DNA of 64,000 bases from Mucilaginibacter robiniae (lineage in GTDB: Bacteria > Bacteroidota > Bacteroidia > Sphingobacteriales > Sphingobacteriaceae), in the NCBI RefSeq assembly GCF_012849215.1, contig NZ_CP051682.1:1426001-1490000 (forward strand), read 5' to 3'. Under the pieces are notes generated by a model. It was not told the DNA's origin, did no database searches, and saw only the letters and a program-made list of their open reading frames with translations. The position numbers and the translations under genes were made by a program. Shown one piece after another: positions 18,184-27,474 of this stretch (the stretch's first letter is position 1; every line of letters begins with the position of its first letter).

Positions 18184-18191
18184 TACCTTTG
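18184..18191 (+). promoter_or_regulatory. Flippase-operon -7 box, possibly leaderless
   Basis: TACCTTTG is a perfect TAnnTTTG box, and the ATG at 18198 begins only 6 nt after it, the same spacing as at marR. A -33 TTG is not obvious. The start site would coincide with or nearly touch the initiation codon. Confidence 0.5.
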
Positions 18192-18197
18192 CGATTT

Positions 18198-19529
18198 ATG
18201 CGCATACCCAGCATTCCAGGATTTGACCAGCAAGCCTTTGAAAAGTATTTAAAGAATACCGGCTGGCTCATGTTGGCTAAAGTTGGTGTAATGCTGGTCA
18301 AAAGTGTGGTCACTACGTTTGCCTTATCCAACTATCTGGAAGCTTCGCAATTCGGCATACTTAACTACCCCATGACGATCGTTACCTTCTCGACGGCTAT
18401 CGCTGCGCTGGGCTTGGATGGTTTTGTTACGCGTGAACTAATTAGCCGCCCGGAAAAGAAGGAAGCTTATTTAGGTACAGCTTTTATCTTACGCTTGTTA
18501 GCTGGTTTTGGCACGTTACCGCTGGTCTATCTGGCTTATCATATTATTAACAGTGCAAAGCCGTTACAAACGCCTTTTCATTATGTACTTATTGTAGCGT
18601 TTATAGCTGTGGTGCAGTCAGTTAATATTATTGATAGCTTCTTTCAATCTAAGGTGCAAGGCAAGTACATTATGTATGTACAATTGGCAGGCAACGTACT
18701 ATCTACGCTTACTAAGCTGGCTTTTATTGTGCTAAAGCTACCTTTAATATGGTTTGTGTATTCGTTGTTGCTGGATGCTGTTTTTGTAGCTGGCAGCTAC
18801 CTGGTCATGTATCAGCTTAAAGGTAACCACATACAGCGCTGGAAATTTGATAGCAGCATTGCCGGTTACTTATTAAAACATTCGTGGCCTCTAGCCTTTT
18901 CGGCTGTACTGAATACCATTTACATGAAAATAGATCAGGGCATGATTGGCACTTACCTGGAAATTAAACAACTGGGTATTTACTCTAACGTAGCCAACCT
19001 GAGCGAGAGTTATTACTTCATCCCCTTAGCGGTAGTATCATCGGTGTTCCCGGCTATTATGCATGCCCGCAACACCGACCAGGAACGTTATTACAAACGG
19101 TTACAAAACCTATACGACCTCATGGTGGTTTTAAGCGTTGGGGCTGCTATTGTATTAAGTTTTGGATCAACCTACATTTACCACTGGTTCCTGAAAAGAG
19201 AATATTGGGCTGGTGCACCAGTACTGGCTGTTTACGTATGGGCTGGTGTTTTTGCTTTTTTAGGTGTGGCTAGCGGCCAGTATCTAATTGCCGAAGGCTA
19301 CACTAAGTTAGCTATGCTGCGCACGGCTGCCGGGGCACTAGTTAACGTAATTTTAAACATATTCTGGATACCGCGGTATGGTATAATGGGCGCTGCTTAT
19401 GCCACATTGATAGCTTATGGGGTAGCTGCATTTTTTATTTTATTTATTCCTCGAACGCGTGGGCAGGGAATACAAATGTTAAAATCATTATTCTTAATTT
19501 CACTTTTTCAAAAAATAACTAACCGTTGA
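18198..19529 (+). CDS. Polysaccharide flippase (Wzx/MOP type)
   Basis: 443 residues from ATG 18198; the earlier in-frame TTG at 18189 lies in the -7 box. About 12 transmembrane segments, typical of the oligosaccharide flippase branch of the MOP superfamily. N-terminal GWLMLAKVGVMLVKSVVTTF, middle SWPLAFSAVLNTIYMKIDQGMIG and C-terminal LVNVILNIFWIPRYGIMGAA are characteristic. It moves lipid-linked oligosaccharide units across the inner membrane. First gene of a rightward run with two methyltransferases and a (broken) glycosyltransferase. Confidence 0.9.
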   Translation: MRIPSIPGFDQQAFEKYLKNTGWLMLAKVGVMLVKSVVTTFALSNYLEASQFGILNYPMTIVTFSTAIAALGLDGFVTRELISRPEKKEAYLGTAFILRLLAGFGTLPLVYLAYHIINSAKPLQTPFHYVLIVAFIAVVQSVNIIDSFFQSKVQGKYIMYVQLAGNVLSTLTKLAFIVLKLPLIWFVYSLLLDAVFVAGSYLVMYQLKGNHIQRWKFDSSIAGYLLKHSWPLAFSAVLNTIYMKIDQGMIGTYLEIKQLGIYSNVANLSESYYFIPLAVVSSVFPAIMHARNTDQERYYKRLQNLYDLMVVLSVGAAIVLSFGSTYIYHWFLKREYWAGAPVLAVYVWAGVFAFLGVASGQYLIAEGYTKLAMLRTAAGALVNVILNIFWIPRYGIMGAAYATLIAYGVAAFFILFIPRTRGQGIQMLKSLFLISLFQKITNR

Positions 19530-20173
19530 GCAATATTTCCAAATTATTAAATCTGGCTAAAAACCCGGCAAGGCTGAAGTCTTTACTCTCTTTCAATGAA
19601 AAAGGGTACCTGGATACAGTGGGTTGGTTTAATGCCTTTGACAGCCAGGCACCGGTTGACTATAATAATCGTCCTATTCCTTGGGTAACGTATTCTTTTA
19701 TTGATTTTATTAAAGATCGTTTACGCCCCGAACATGCCGTATTTGAGTTTGGCTCCGGCAACTCCACTTTATTTTATGCTCAGCGTACCGGCATTGTAGT
19801 ATCAGTTGAACATGACCAAGAGTGGTACGAAAAGATAAACAAAACTAAACCTGATAACGCTGAAATTATATTTTGCGAGCTACAAACCGATGGCGATTAC
19901 TGCCGTATGCCTACTAAACTGGGCGAAGCGTTTGACATTATTATTGTAGATGGTCGTGACCGCGTAAACTGCTGCAAGCAGGCTGTAGGAGCTTTAACAC
20001 CCAATGGCGTCATTGTTTTGGATGATTCGGAAAGGCCGGATTATAAAGAAGGCGTTAATTTTTTACTGCAACAAGGCTTTAGGCAAATTCCATTTAGTGG
20101 CATATCGCCGGGTTTGTTCTACTATAAATCAACTACCGTTTTTTACAAGAGTGATAATTGTTTAGGTATTTAA
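19526..20173 (+). CDS. Class I SAM-dependent methyltransferase-like protein
   Basis: 215 residues. Rossmann-type core with [14 protein letters not shown] (SAM glycine loop), [14 protein letters not shown] (acidic residue after strand 2), [14 protein letters not shown] and [16 protein letters not shown]. Start is TTG at 19526, overlapping the flippase TGA; no in-frame ATG occurs before the fold begins, so this non-ATG start is well supported. Translationally coupled to the flippase; probably modifies a sugar of the exported glycan. Confidence 0.8.
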   Translation: MSNISKLLNLAKNPARLKSLLSFNEKGYLDTVGWFNAFDSQAPVDYNNRPIPWVTYSFIDFIKDRLRPEHAVFEFGSGNSTLFYAQRTGIVVSVEHDQEWYEKINKTKPDNAEIIFCELQTDGDYCRMPTKLGEAFDIIIVDGRDRVNCCKQAVGALTPNGVIVLDDSERPDYKEGVNFLLQQGFRQIPFSGISPGLFYYKSTTVFYKSDNCLGI

Positions 20174-20177
20174 CGAT

Positions 20178-20951
20178 ATGGCTCATGAACAGCTAAGCGG
20201 CAATGTAAAAACCGCCTACGACGAATTTTACAAAAAACATGATGAAGCCTGGCGTATGCTAGGTGCCAAATACAAAGCTCAGCACATTATGCAAGTTTGC
20301 CAAGGCCGCACTTTTAACAAGGTGCTGGAAGTTGGCGCTGGTGATGGCAGTATTCTGCAAATTTTGTCGGAACATAATTTTGCGCCGGAGTACCAGGCCG
20401 TTGAAATTTCGGAGAGTGGCGTACAGTATATACAGGCTCGTCAAATTAAAAACCTACAATCGGTACAGGTATTTGACGGTTACCATTTGCCATTTGCCGA
20501 CGATAGCTTTGATTTGATTATCCTATCGCATGTGCTGGAACATGTGGAGCACGAAAGATTGTTGCTGCGCGAAATTAAGCGGGTAGCCAAAATGTGCGTA
20601 ATTGAGGTACCACGTGATTATAAAGCAGGCGTAGATGCGCGCTTACAGCACTTTTTAGCTTACGGGCATATCAATATGTACACGCCTACCCTACTGCGTT
20701 ACCTGTTGCGCACGGAAGGCTTTGAAGTAATAACCGACTTAACTTCCATGATTGAGCCGGAAGTAACCCGTTTTAATACCTATATCAATCAAAAGAAAGC
20801 CAAAAGCTTTGTTACTGATGTAAAAATAGCTGCTGAGTTTACGGCAAAAAAAGTAATGGGCAGCTTGATGGGTAAAAAAAAGCAGGAAGAACTGGCTAAT
20901 GCCTACACGATACTTTGCAGTAAAACCGCACGGCAAACCGAAATATTTTAA
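20178..20951 (+). CDS. Class I SAM-dependent methyltransferase
   Basis: 257 residues of the UbiE/Methyltransf_11 type: [16 protein letters not shown] (motif I), [35 protein letters not shown] (motifs II-III), then [14 protein letters not shown]. Separated by 4 bp from the previous gene and 14 bp from the next, so inside the glycan operon. Likely target is a sugar or lipid-carrier intermediate; the acceptor cannot be told from sequence. Confidence 0.86.
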   Translation: MAHEQLSGNVKTAYDEFYKKHDEAWRMLGAKYKAQHIMQVCQGRTFNKVLEVGAGDGSILQILSEHNFAPEYQAVEISESGVQYIQARQIKNLQSVQVFDGYHLPFADDSFDLIILSHVLEHVEHERLLLREIKRVAKMCVIEVPRDYKAGVDARLQHFLAYGHINMYTPTLLRYLLRTEGFEVITDLTSMIEPEVTRFNTYINQKKAKSFVTDVKIAAEFTAKKVMGSLMGKKKQEELANAYTILCSKTARQTEIF

Positions 20952-20965
20952 ACCAGCTATCATTC

Positions 20966-21873
20966 ATGCAAAACCTGGCTCCCATTGCACTTTTTGTTTA
21001 CAACCGGCCCGATCATACGCGCCGTACCCTCAATTACCTGCAAAAGAACCAGCTGGCTGAAGAATCGCGCTTGTTTATTTTTTCGGATGGGCCTAAAACC
21101 GAAGCCGACCAGCAAAAGGTCAAAGAGGTAAGGTTATTGGCTCAACAAGCCACTGGCTTTAAATCGGTAAAGCTGATTGAACGGGCAGAAAACATGGGGC
21201 TGGCTAATTCCATTATTAGCGGGGTATCACAATTGGTACAAGAGTATGGTAAAGTAATTGTGTTTGAAGATGATTTACTTTCCTCCCCTACACCCTTCAA
21301 TATTTTAATGAAGCGCTAGTTAAATACGCCCAACAAGAGCAGGTAATGCATATTGGCGCTTACATGTATGATTTAAAAGCACCTAACCTATCCCAAACCT
21401 TTTTTTACCGGGCTGCTACCAGCTGGGGATGGGCTACCTGGGCACGTGCCTGGCAGCATTTTGACCCCAACATTGACCACCTGCTGCAACAATTTTCCGA
21501 GCAGAAGATTCACCAGTTCTCTATCGAGAATACCATGAATTTTTGGAAGCAGATGCAGCAATTTAAAGCTGGCAAAAACAACTCGTGGGCCATACGCTGG
21601 TATGCATCTATCTTTTTACGTAATGGATTAACGCTTAATCCATCACACTCCTTAATCCAGAACATTGGGCATGATGGTAGTGGTGTACACTCTAACAATG
21701 AAGATATTTACCAAGTGCATGTAGCCCGGCAGCCTGTTACGCAGTTCCCGACCATTTTACAGGAAGATAAACATGCTTACGAAGCCATTAAGCACTTCTT
21801 GAAACACCGCAAGGGTAATTTATGGCAACGCGGCATTCGCTTTATTAAGCAATGGCGTAATAAATACTTTTAA
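20966..21873 (+). pseudogene. Glycosyltransferase family 2-like, frameshifted
   Basis: Two adjacent frames together encode one sugar transferase of about 300 residues. Part 1 (20966-21319) has the nucleotide-sugar domain IALFVYNRPDHTRRTLNYL and DxD-like VIVFEDDLLSSP. Part 2 continues as QYFNEALVKYAQQEQVMHIG, FFYRAATSWGWATWARAW and a C-terminal basic tail, ending at 21873. The frame changes near 21297 within a C/T-rich stretch (cctacacccttc), where one missing base would restore SP-x-x-L-QYF. No other damage is seen, so this is either a recent null mutation, a phase-variable frameshift or a sequencing error. Last gene of the glycan run. Confidence 0.8.
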
Positions 21874-21876
21874 AAT

Positions 21877-22605
21877 TTAAATATTCCGTTCTTCCACCAT
21901 TCGAAAAAAATCATCACGATAGGTATCGCCTATTGGAATAATCTTGTCGCCTATACTAATACGGCTACGTTCAATACTATCAATTTTATTTAGCGCTACT
22001 ATATAGGAGCGGTGCACGCGAATAAAGTGCCTTTCGGGTAAAGCATCTTCCACCTTTTTCATGTTTTGCAAGGTGATAATCCGTTCGGCAGGAGTAAATA
22101 TAGAGATGTAATCTTTTAAGCCCTCAATAAACATGATATCATGCAAATACACCTTCTGTATTTTATGCTCAGTTTTTACAAAGATAAAATCGCTTAAAAA
22201 GTCTTGCTGTTGAGGTAGAGGCTCTTCTTTCTCCAGAGGTTTAAAGGTCGGTTGTAAGGTAGCCTGCACTTTTTGAGCTGCTTTGAAAAAGCGATCGAAG
22301 GCAATAGGTTTTAGCAAATAATCAACTGCGTCTAACTCATAACCTTCTAAGGCATACTGCGGGTAAGCGGTAGTTAAAATCACTTTGGCTTTGCCATTAG
22401 CAATACGCAAAAACTGAATACCCGTTAATTCGGGCATTTGCACATCCAGAAAAATCAGGTCGATACCGCCTTGTTGTACTAAAGTAAGCGCCTCAATAGG
22501 ACTGGTGGTTGATTTCACCAGTTCCATAAAGGGTATTTTAGCAATATAATCTTCAATGATATGCAAAGCCAAAGGCTCGTCATCAACTACCAGGCAACGA
22601 ATCAT
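21877..22605 (-). CDS. LytTR-family response regulator
   Basis: 242 residues. Receiver domain with DDEP near residues 8-11 and phospho-acceptor Asp54 in LIFLDVQMPELTGI, Lys in YLLKPIAFDRF, a linker, then a LytTR DNA-binding domain (FVKTEHKIQKVYLHDIMFIE, FIRVHRSYIVALNKIDSIE). Partner kinase lies immediately upstream with a 2-bp gap. LytTR regulators commonly control surface, secretion or export genes. Target genes are not evident here. Confidence 0.94.
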   Translation of the reverse strand: MIRCLVVDDEPLALHIIEDYIAKIPFMELVKSTTSPIEALTLVQQGGIDLIFLDVQMPELTGIQFLRIANGKAKVILTTAYPQYALEGYELDAVDYLLKPIAFDRFFKAAQKVQATLQPTFKPLEKEEPLPQQQDFLSDFIFVKTEHKIQKVYLHDIMFIEGLKDYISIFTPAERIITLQNMKKVEDALPERHFIRVHRSYIVALNKIDSIERSRISIGDKIIPIGDTYRDDFFRMVEERNI

Positions 22606-22607
22606 GT

Positions 22608-23621
22608 TTATAAAATTAAGGATAATTCACAAGTATAAGTATCCACCGTGTCATTCACTTTCAGCTGGTATTGGTTAGGATACAATAAATTTAAGCGCCG
22701 TTTTACATTATTCAAGCCAATACCTCCGGCCGCATCCCGGTTATGTACATGCTTTTTATTCTGCATAAAAAAATCAAGCCGGTTGTTTTCTATGGCAATT
22801 TTAAGCTGAATAGGCGTTGCTGCATTGTTAGCAATTCCGTGTTTAAAGGCATTCTCGATAAAGGCAATAAGCAGCAGCGGCACAATACGTTGGTTATTTA
22901 CCTCGCCGGTAATTACAAAATCAACACAGGCGGTTTTACCAAGCCGTATTTTTTGCAGATCGATGTAATTTTGCAAGTATTGCAGTTCTTTAGTTAAATC
23001 TACCTTGTTATCATTACACTCATATAGCATGTAACGCATAATTTCAGATAGCTTTAGGATAGCTTCGGGTGTATTATCAGCCCGCTGGTAGGCCAGCGAA
23101 TAAATGCTGTTTAAGGAGTTAAACAAAAAATGCGGATTAATCTGAGACTTCAACAAAGCCAGTTCGGCAGTTAAACGCTGATTTTCCAAATCACGCTGCA
23201 CGCGTTCGTTCTGAAACCAATCGGTAGTAAACTGTAATGTAATACTCAGGGTGATAAAAATAACACTGGCAAAAAGGCTGCTTACAAAGTACGGCCAAAA
23301 GCGTAATGGTTCACTATCGGGCAAACCGGGCCAATAACGGTAAATAAGCACACGTACGCCATACTTGACAACGCCCGCCAGAATAATGGTTAATACTACG
23401 GCTAGTGCGTATTTACGGTAGTTATTTTTATCCAGATAAGCTGGTATCAGCACCAGATAATTAAAATAGAACAATCCAATGTTCAGGCAGCTGAAAAAGC
23501 CAATGGTAACTAATATATCAACTGTAGTAACTTTAGAGTTACTAGACACAATAAAAATAAAAAGGGATACCAAACATCCCCAAAACAGTACATGCCAGAA
23601 AATTTGCCAGCCTTTTTTCAT
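22608..23621 (-). CDS. LytS/YehU-type sensor histidine kinase
   Basis: 337 residues. Four N-terminal transmembrane helices (about residues 8-130), a short coiled linker, then a His_kinase domain with phospho-acceptor His164 in SQINPHFLFNSLNSIY and an HATPase domain with LLLIAFIENAFKHGIAN (N box) and AGGIGLNNVKRRLNLLYP (G box). Autophosphorylates and passes phosphate to the LytTR regulator encoded next. No extracytoplasmic sensory domain, so the signal is probably sensed in the membrane. Confidence 0.93.
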   Translation of the reverse strand: MKKGWQIFWHVLFWGCLVSLFIFIVSSNSKVTTVDILVTIGFFSCLNIGLFYFNYLVLIPAYLDKNNYRKYALAVVLTIILAGVVKYGVRVLIYRYWPGLPDSEPLRFWPYFVSSLFASVIFITLSITLQFTTDWFQNERVQRDLENQRLTAELALLKSQINPHFLFNSLNSIYSLAYQRADNTPEAILKLSEIMRYMLYECNDNKVDLTKELQYLQNYIDLQKIRLGKTACVDFVITGEVNNQRIVPLLLIAFIENAFKHGIANNAATPIQLKIAIENNRLDFFMQNKKHVHNRDAAGGIGLNNVKRRLNLLYPNQYQLKVNDTVDTYTCELSLIL

Positions 23622-23705
23622 CGCAACTAAATTACTGTTTAGAATGATTAGGCGTGTATTTATTTAAGCAATACCTCAAAGCAGTACTTAAAGCATCCGG
23701 CATTT

Positions 23706-24734
23706 TCACTTTGGATGATAGTGTGAGTCGTTCAGAATTTGTTGAGCATCCTGGTTAGCCATTAGTTGCGGCAAAGTTACATCAGTATGCTTATCCATGT
23801 AGGCACGTACAATTTGCCACCCGGTCCAAACTGCCAGTCGTGGTGCCGATTCGTTCTTTTCGCCTAAGCCGGGGGTAAAAGGCGCTTCACTAAAGTACTT
23901 TTGTATTTTCTCAAAATCAGTTTCGTATAGCAGGTTTTGTTCCAGAAAATATCCCCATATACTGGATTCAAAGTTTTTGCACCAGTCTGCTTGTTGGGTG
24001 GTGTACCCAATTTTAAGTGAGTCCGGTGTATCGGGCAGTACCTGATCCATAAAGTACAATATCTTACCCTCATAAATCATTTTGCTCAGCAATGATTTAT
24101 TTTGAACCGACTGCGGAAACATATTTTCACGACCCAAACTCTCAATAACACGCGGGGTAATGTATTCGGGTGTAAAACGACGAGCTATATAGTGCGGATA
24201 AGCATTAATTAAAGCCGGGTAAAACTTCGAGTTAGCGCCCAAAAACAAATCCAGCCCAATAGCAAAATAATCATTCCCGATAGAAGTTTGCGCCTGAAAG
24301 CCCGAAACATAGGCGTACATTTTAGGCAAACGCTGTTGTGGAAAGTAATATTTGATGCGCTTGAAAGCATCTGTCAACTCAGCTTCTTGTTTATCTAGGT
24401 TAGGGTAAACCGAATCTGTTTCGTGCTTTAAGTCTTGGTAAGGTTTACTGCTCAATACTTTGCGTAGGGTAGCAAAGTAAGCAGTATCACGCGTATTACC
24501 CGCTTCTAATACCTGCTCCATATAGTCGCTATAAAAACTACCATACTTTTGTTGCATTTGGGCAGCTTGCTGGCTCATAGGCTGGGTACGCATCTGGTCG
24601 AAGTCGTGATCGAACCGGGCAATATGAACTTCCAGGTGAATGTCGCTTACATCCGCCTTTTTATGGTGCGAACAGGAGGTAAGCGCCAGTGCGCTTAAAA
24701 TAAGCAGGTAAAAATGTTTTACTTTGTTTTGCAC
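23706..24734 (-). CDS. gldB: Gliding motility lipoprotein GldB
   Basis: 342 residues if started at GTG 24734, giving a compact lipoprotein signal peptide with lipobox ALTSC. The open frame extends to 24875 but would overlap nadE and put over 40 residues before the signal sequence. Conserved GldB features: VHIARFDHDFDQM near the N terminus, the FGSFYSDY-like block (KYGSFYSDYMEQV), and C-terminal WTGWQIVRAYM. GldB is needed for type IX secretion and gliding in flavobacteria. Divergent from nadE, an arrangement I recall as common in Bacteroidota. Confidence 0.86.
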   Translation of the reverse strand: MQNKVKHFYLLILSALALTSCSHHKKADVSDIHLEVHIARFDHDFDQMRTQPMSQQAAQMQQKYGSFYSDYMEQVLEAGNTRDTAYFATLRKVLSSKPYQDLKHETDSVYPNLDKQEAELTDAFKRIKYYFPQQRLPKMYAYVSGFQAQTSIGNDYFAIGLDLFLGANSKFYPALINAYPHYIARRFTPEYITPRVIESLGRENMFPQSVQNKSLLSKMIYEGKILYFMDQVLPDTPDSLKIGYTTQQADWCKNFESSIWGYFLEQNLLYETDFEKIQKYFSEAPFTPGLGEKNESAPRLAVWTGWQIVRAYMDKHTDVTLPQLMANQDAQQILNDSHYHPK

Positions 24735-24814
24735 TGGTATTGTAATTATCTTCTCAACAAAACTAAAAAATTTGAGTTGATTTAGTACTGCTACACCTAC
24801 AGAAGAATAAAACC

Positions 24815-26464
24815 ATGAAAATTGCTTTAGCTCAGCTGAATTATCATATCGGTAACTTTGACTCGAATACCGCAAAAATTATTGACACCTTAAAACAGGC
24901 CCAGCAAAATGGCGCCGACCTCGTTGTATTTTCTGAACTTTGTATTTGCGGCTATCCTGCTCGCGATTTTTTAGAATTCAAGGAGTTTATTGACCTTTGT
25001 GAGCAATCGGCACAAAAAATTGCAGCCGAGTGTACAGGTATTGCCTGCATTATTGGTATTCCAACACCCAACAACGACCCGCAAGGTAAAGATTTGCACA
25101 ACTCAGCTTACTTTATTTATGATGGTAAGGTGCAGGTGGTAGTAAATAAAGCTTTACTGCCTAACTATGATGTATTTGATGAATACCGTTATTTTGAGCC
25201 AGAAACCGAGTTTACCTGCATTGATTTTAAAGGACATAAAATAGCACTTACCATTTGCGAGGATTTGTGGAATGATATTGAAAACCCATTGTACGTAACC
25301 CGCCCAATGGATAAGCTGATTGAGCAACAACCCGATGTAATGATTAATATAGCGGCTTCGCCATTTGCTTACAACCATGATGAGGAGCGTATTGCTATAT
25401 TAAGCAGTAATGCTAAGCGTTACAACCTGCCCTTGTTTTATGTAAACCATGTTGGCGCACATACTGAATTGATTTTTGATGGCGGATCTTTAGTTTTTGA
25501 TAACACCGGTAAGCTGATTGATGAGCTGCCGTACTTTGTGGAAAAACTAACGTATTATACCCTGAATGCTGATAGCAGCATTACACCTGAACAGCCTACT
25601 ACGCTAGTGGCCGAACGCCAAAGCGATATTGAGCAAATTTATCAAAGCTTAATTTTAGGCATACGCGATTATTTTTTTAAATCCGGTTTTAACCGTGCTA
25701 CGTTGGGCTTATCAGGCGGTATTGACTCGGCAGTGGTTTGTGCATTGGCTGCCGAAGCATTGGGGCCTGAAAACGTGATGGCGATTTTATTACCTTCTAA
25801 ATTCTCTACCGACCACTCCTTAAAAGATGCGGAAGATTTAGTAGCTAACCTGGGTTGCAAATCAGAAACCATTGCTATTAAAACCATTACCGATGCTTTT
25901 GAATCAGCTTTAGAACCACAATTTCAGGGTTTGCCCTTTAACATTGCAGAAGAAAATTTACAGGCCCGTAGCCGTGCCGTGGTACTGATGGCAATGTGTA
26001 ACAAGTTTGGCTATATCTTACTTAATACTTCCAACAAAAGTGAAGCTGCCGTAGGTTATGGTACCTTATATGGTGATATGTGCGGTGGTATATCTGTACT
26101 GGGCGATGTTTACAAAACACAGGTTTATCAGCTGGCGCGATATATCAATCGTGATCGTGAAATCATTCCGGAAAACTCCATTGTAAAACCACCATCTGCC
26201 GAACTGCGTCCCGATCAGAAAGATACGGATTCACTACCTGATTATGATACGCTGGATGCTATCCTGGCACAATATGTTGAACACCGTTGTTCGTCTTCCG
26301 AATTGATTAAGCAGGGCTTTGATGAGGTTACTGTTCGCCGCGTTATTAAACTGGTTAATCTGGCTGAACACAAGCGTTACCAAACTCCGCCTATTTTACG
26401 GGTATCACCCAAAGCCTTTGGCATGGGGCGCCGGATGCCTATTGTAGGTAAGTATCTGTCTTAA
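24815..26464 (+). CDS. nadE: Glutamine-dependent NAD+ synthetase
   Basis: 549 residues, two domains. The N-terminal nitrilase-type glutaminase has Glu in VFSELCICGYPARDF, Lys in NKALLPNYDVFDEYR and nucleophile Cys in LTICEDLWNDIE. The C-terminal NAD synthetase has P-loop LGLSGGIDSAVVCALA and KSEAAVGYGTLYGDMCGG. It amidates nicotinate adenine dinucleotide using ammonia tunnelled from glutamine, the last step of NAD biosynthesis. Followed by a long hairpin. Confidence 0.96.
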   Translation: MKIALAQLNYHIGNFDSNTAKIIDTLKQAQQNGADLVVFSELCICGYPARDFLEFKEFIDLCEQSAQKIAAECTGIACIIGIPTPNNDPQGKDLHNSAYFIYDGKVQVVVNKALLPNYDVFDEYRYFEPETEFTCIDFKGHKIALTICEDLWNDIENPLYVTRPMDKLIEQQPDVMINIAASPFAYNHDEERIAILSSNAKRYNLPLFYVNHVGAHTELIFDGGSLVFDNTGKLIDELPYFVEKLTYYTLNADSSITPEQPTTLVAERQSDIEQIYQSLILGIRDYFFKSGFNRATLGLSGGIDSAVVCALAAEALGPENVMAILLPSKFSTDHSLKDAEDLVANLGCKSETIAIKTITDAFESALEPQFQGLPFNIAEENLQARSRAVVLMAMCNKFGYILLNTSNKSEAAVGYGTLYGDMCGGISVLGDVYKTQVYQLARYINRDREIIPENSIVKPPSAELRPDQKDTDSLPDYDTLDAILAQYVEHRCSSSELIKQGFDEVTVRRVIKLVNLAEHKRYQTPPILRVSPKAFGMGRRMPIVGKYLS

Positions 26465-26546
26465 AGAGTTTTTAATATTCTTTTTAGCAGGTATAATAAA
26501 ACAAATTCAGCAGTGCTGTACTTATTTCGATAAGTCCAACCAGAAC

Positions 26547-26602
26547 TTAATGCAGAATGAAAAAGATTAATAAAAAATTATTTTTTTTCATTCTGCATTA
26601 AA
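26547..26602. terminator. Perfect 18-bp hairpin after nadE
   Basis: TTAATGCAGAATGAAAAA (26547-26564) and its exact reverse complement (26585-26602) flank a 20-nt AT-only loop (apart from one G) that itself can fold. It lies 83 bp beyond the nadE stop and 46 bp before the DUF4136 start. The T-run is within the stem rather than after it. Terminator function is likely but not certain; an RNA stabiliser or regulatory stem for the next gene is possible. Confidence 0.6.
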
Positions 26603-26647
26603 CCATCGGATAGTTTCGTTATCAAAGCTAATAAGGAATATTATACC

Positions 26648-27415
26648 ATGAAAAGAACACTATATTTTGCGCTGGTGCTTTTTGCTATATCAGCACTTTC
26701 AGCCTGTTCAAGTTATCATTATTACAAAGCCGGAGACGATTACCTGAATTTAAAACAGTATCGTACGTTTGCCTGGGCAGCACCTGAAGGCCCTGGCGCT
26801 GAGGGCAACTTCCGGGGCCCGAGACAACGTCGCCCTGATGACTCTCAAGGTCAGCCACCGCGTCGTCGGGATTTTGGCAATCAGGGTCCGCGTATGCAAG
26901 GTCCAAATCGTGGTCAGGCCAGCTTAGGTGCCCGGCTTAACGAAGTAAACAACAACAAGTACTTCAACAACCCGGAAGCAGTCCGTAAAATTCAAGATGC
27001 TGCTGTAAGCAGCTTGCAAAGCAAAGGCTTGGTGATGCAACCTAACAATCCGGATTTGCTGGTACGCTACACCACTATTGTTGACCGCGGCTCACGGAAC
27101 GGCTACGCTTATACACCATACTACGGCTTAGGCTGGGGTGGTTGGGGCGGCTACGGCGGCTGGGGCTGGCGCTATCCATACTTTGGCTTAGGCTGGGGTG
27201 GTGGTTGGGGCGGCTACGGTTACGGCGGCGGCTACCCTGTACAAGAACACTTTAAAGAAGGTGTACTGGCTATTGAGCTGATTGATACGCACACCAACCA
27301 AACTGTTTGGATTGGTTATGGCGCTGGAGAATTAAGCAAAAACCGCGAGAAAGCTATTGCTCAACTACCTAAAGTAGTAAACGATATTTTTAAACAACTG
27401 CCTGTAGGTATGTAA
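26648..27415 (+). CDS. DUF4136 lipoprotein with Gly/Trp/Tyr-rich insert
   Basis: 255 residues. Lipoprotein signal peptide with lipobox SALSAC, then DUF4136: YLNLKQYRTFAWAAPE, NPDLLVRYTTIVD and EGVLAIELIDTHTNQTVW. Two low-complexity segments are inserted: a Pro/Arg/Gln/Gly-rich stretch (about residues 50-95) and a Gly/Trp/Tyr repeat (about 155-195, units like GLGWGGWGGYGG). Envelope protein of unknown function. The repeats raise local GC and form a direct DNA repeat at about 27125-27230. Confidence 0.86.
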   Translation: MKRTLYFALVLFAISALSACSSYHYYKAGDDYLNLKQYRTFAWAAPEGPGAEGNFRGPRQRRPDDSQGQPPRRRDFGNQGPRMQGPNRGQASLGARLNEVNNNKYFNNPEAVRKIQDAAVSSLQSKGLVMQPNNPDLLVRYTTIVDRGSRNGYAYTPYYGLGWGGWGGYGGWGWRYPYFGLGWGGGWGGYGYGGGYPVQEHFKEGVLAIELIDTHTNQTVWIGYGAGELSKNREKAIAQLPKVVNDIFKQLPVGM

Positions 27416-27437
27416 ACTCAGGTTGTAAAGCTTTACT

Positions 27438-27470
27438 AAAGCTTGCTTATTTTATAAGCAGGCTTTTTTT
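27438..27470. terminator. Terminator after DUF4136 gene
   Basis: Stem AAAGCTTGCTTA / TAAGCAGGCTTT (one mismatch) with a 5-nt loop and a run of T on the plus strand. It sits between the convergent DUF4136 gene and the minus-strand gene ending at 27475. Confidence 0.82.
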
Positions 27471-27474
27471 ATTT

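Noticed and set aside
24735-24875. Extended N terminus of GldB
   Set aside because: Would overlap nadE by 61 bp and place about 47 residues ahead of a clear lipoprotein signal peptide; GTG at 24734 gives the expected structure.
27120-27235. GC-rich direct repeat resembling a tandem array
   Set aside because: It is in frame inside the DUF4136 lipoprotein and encodes Gly/Trp/Tyr repeats, so it is protein low complexity, not a CRISPR or intergenic repeat.
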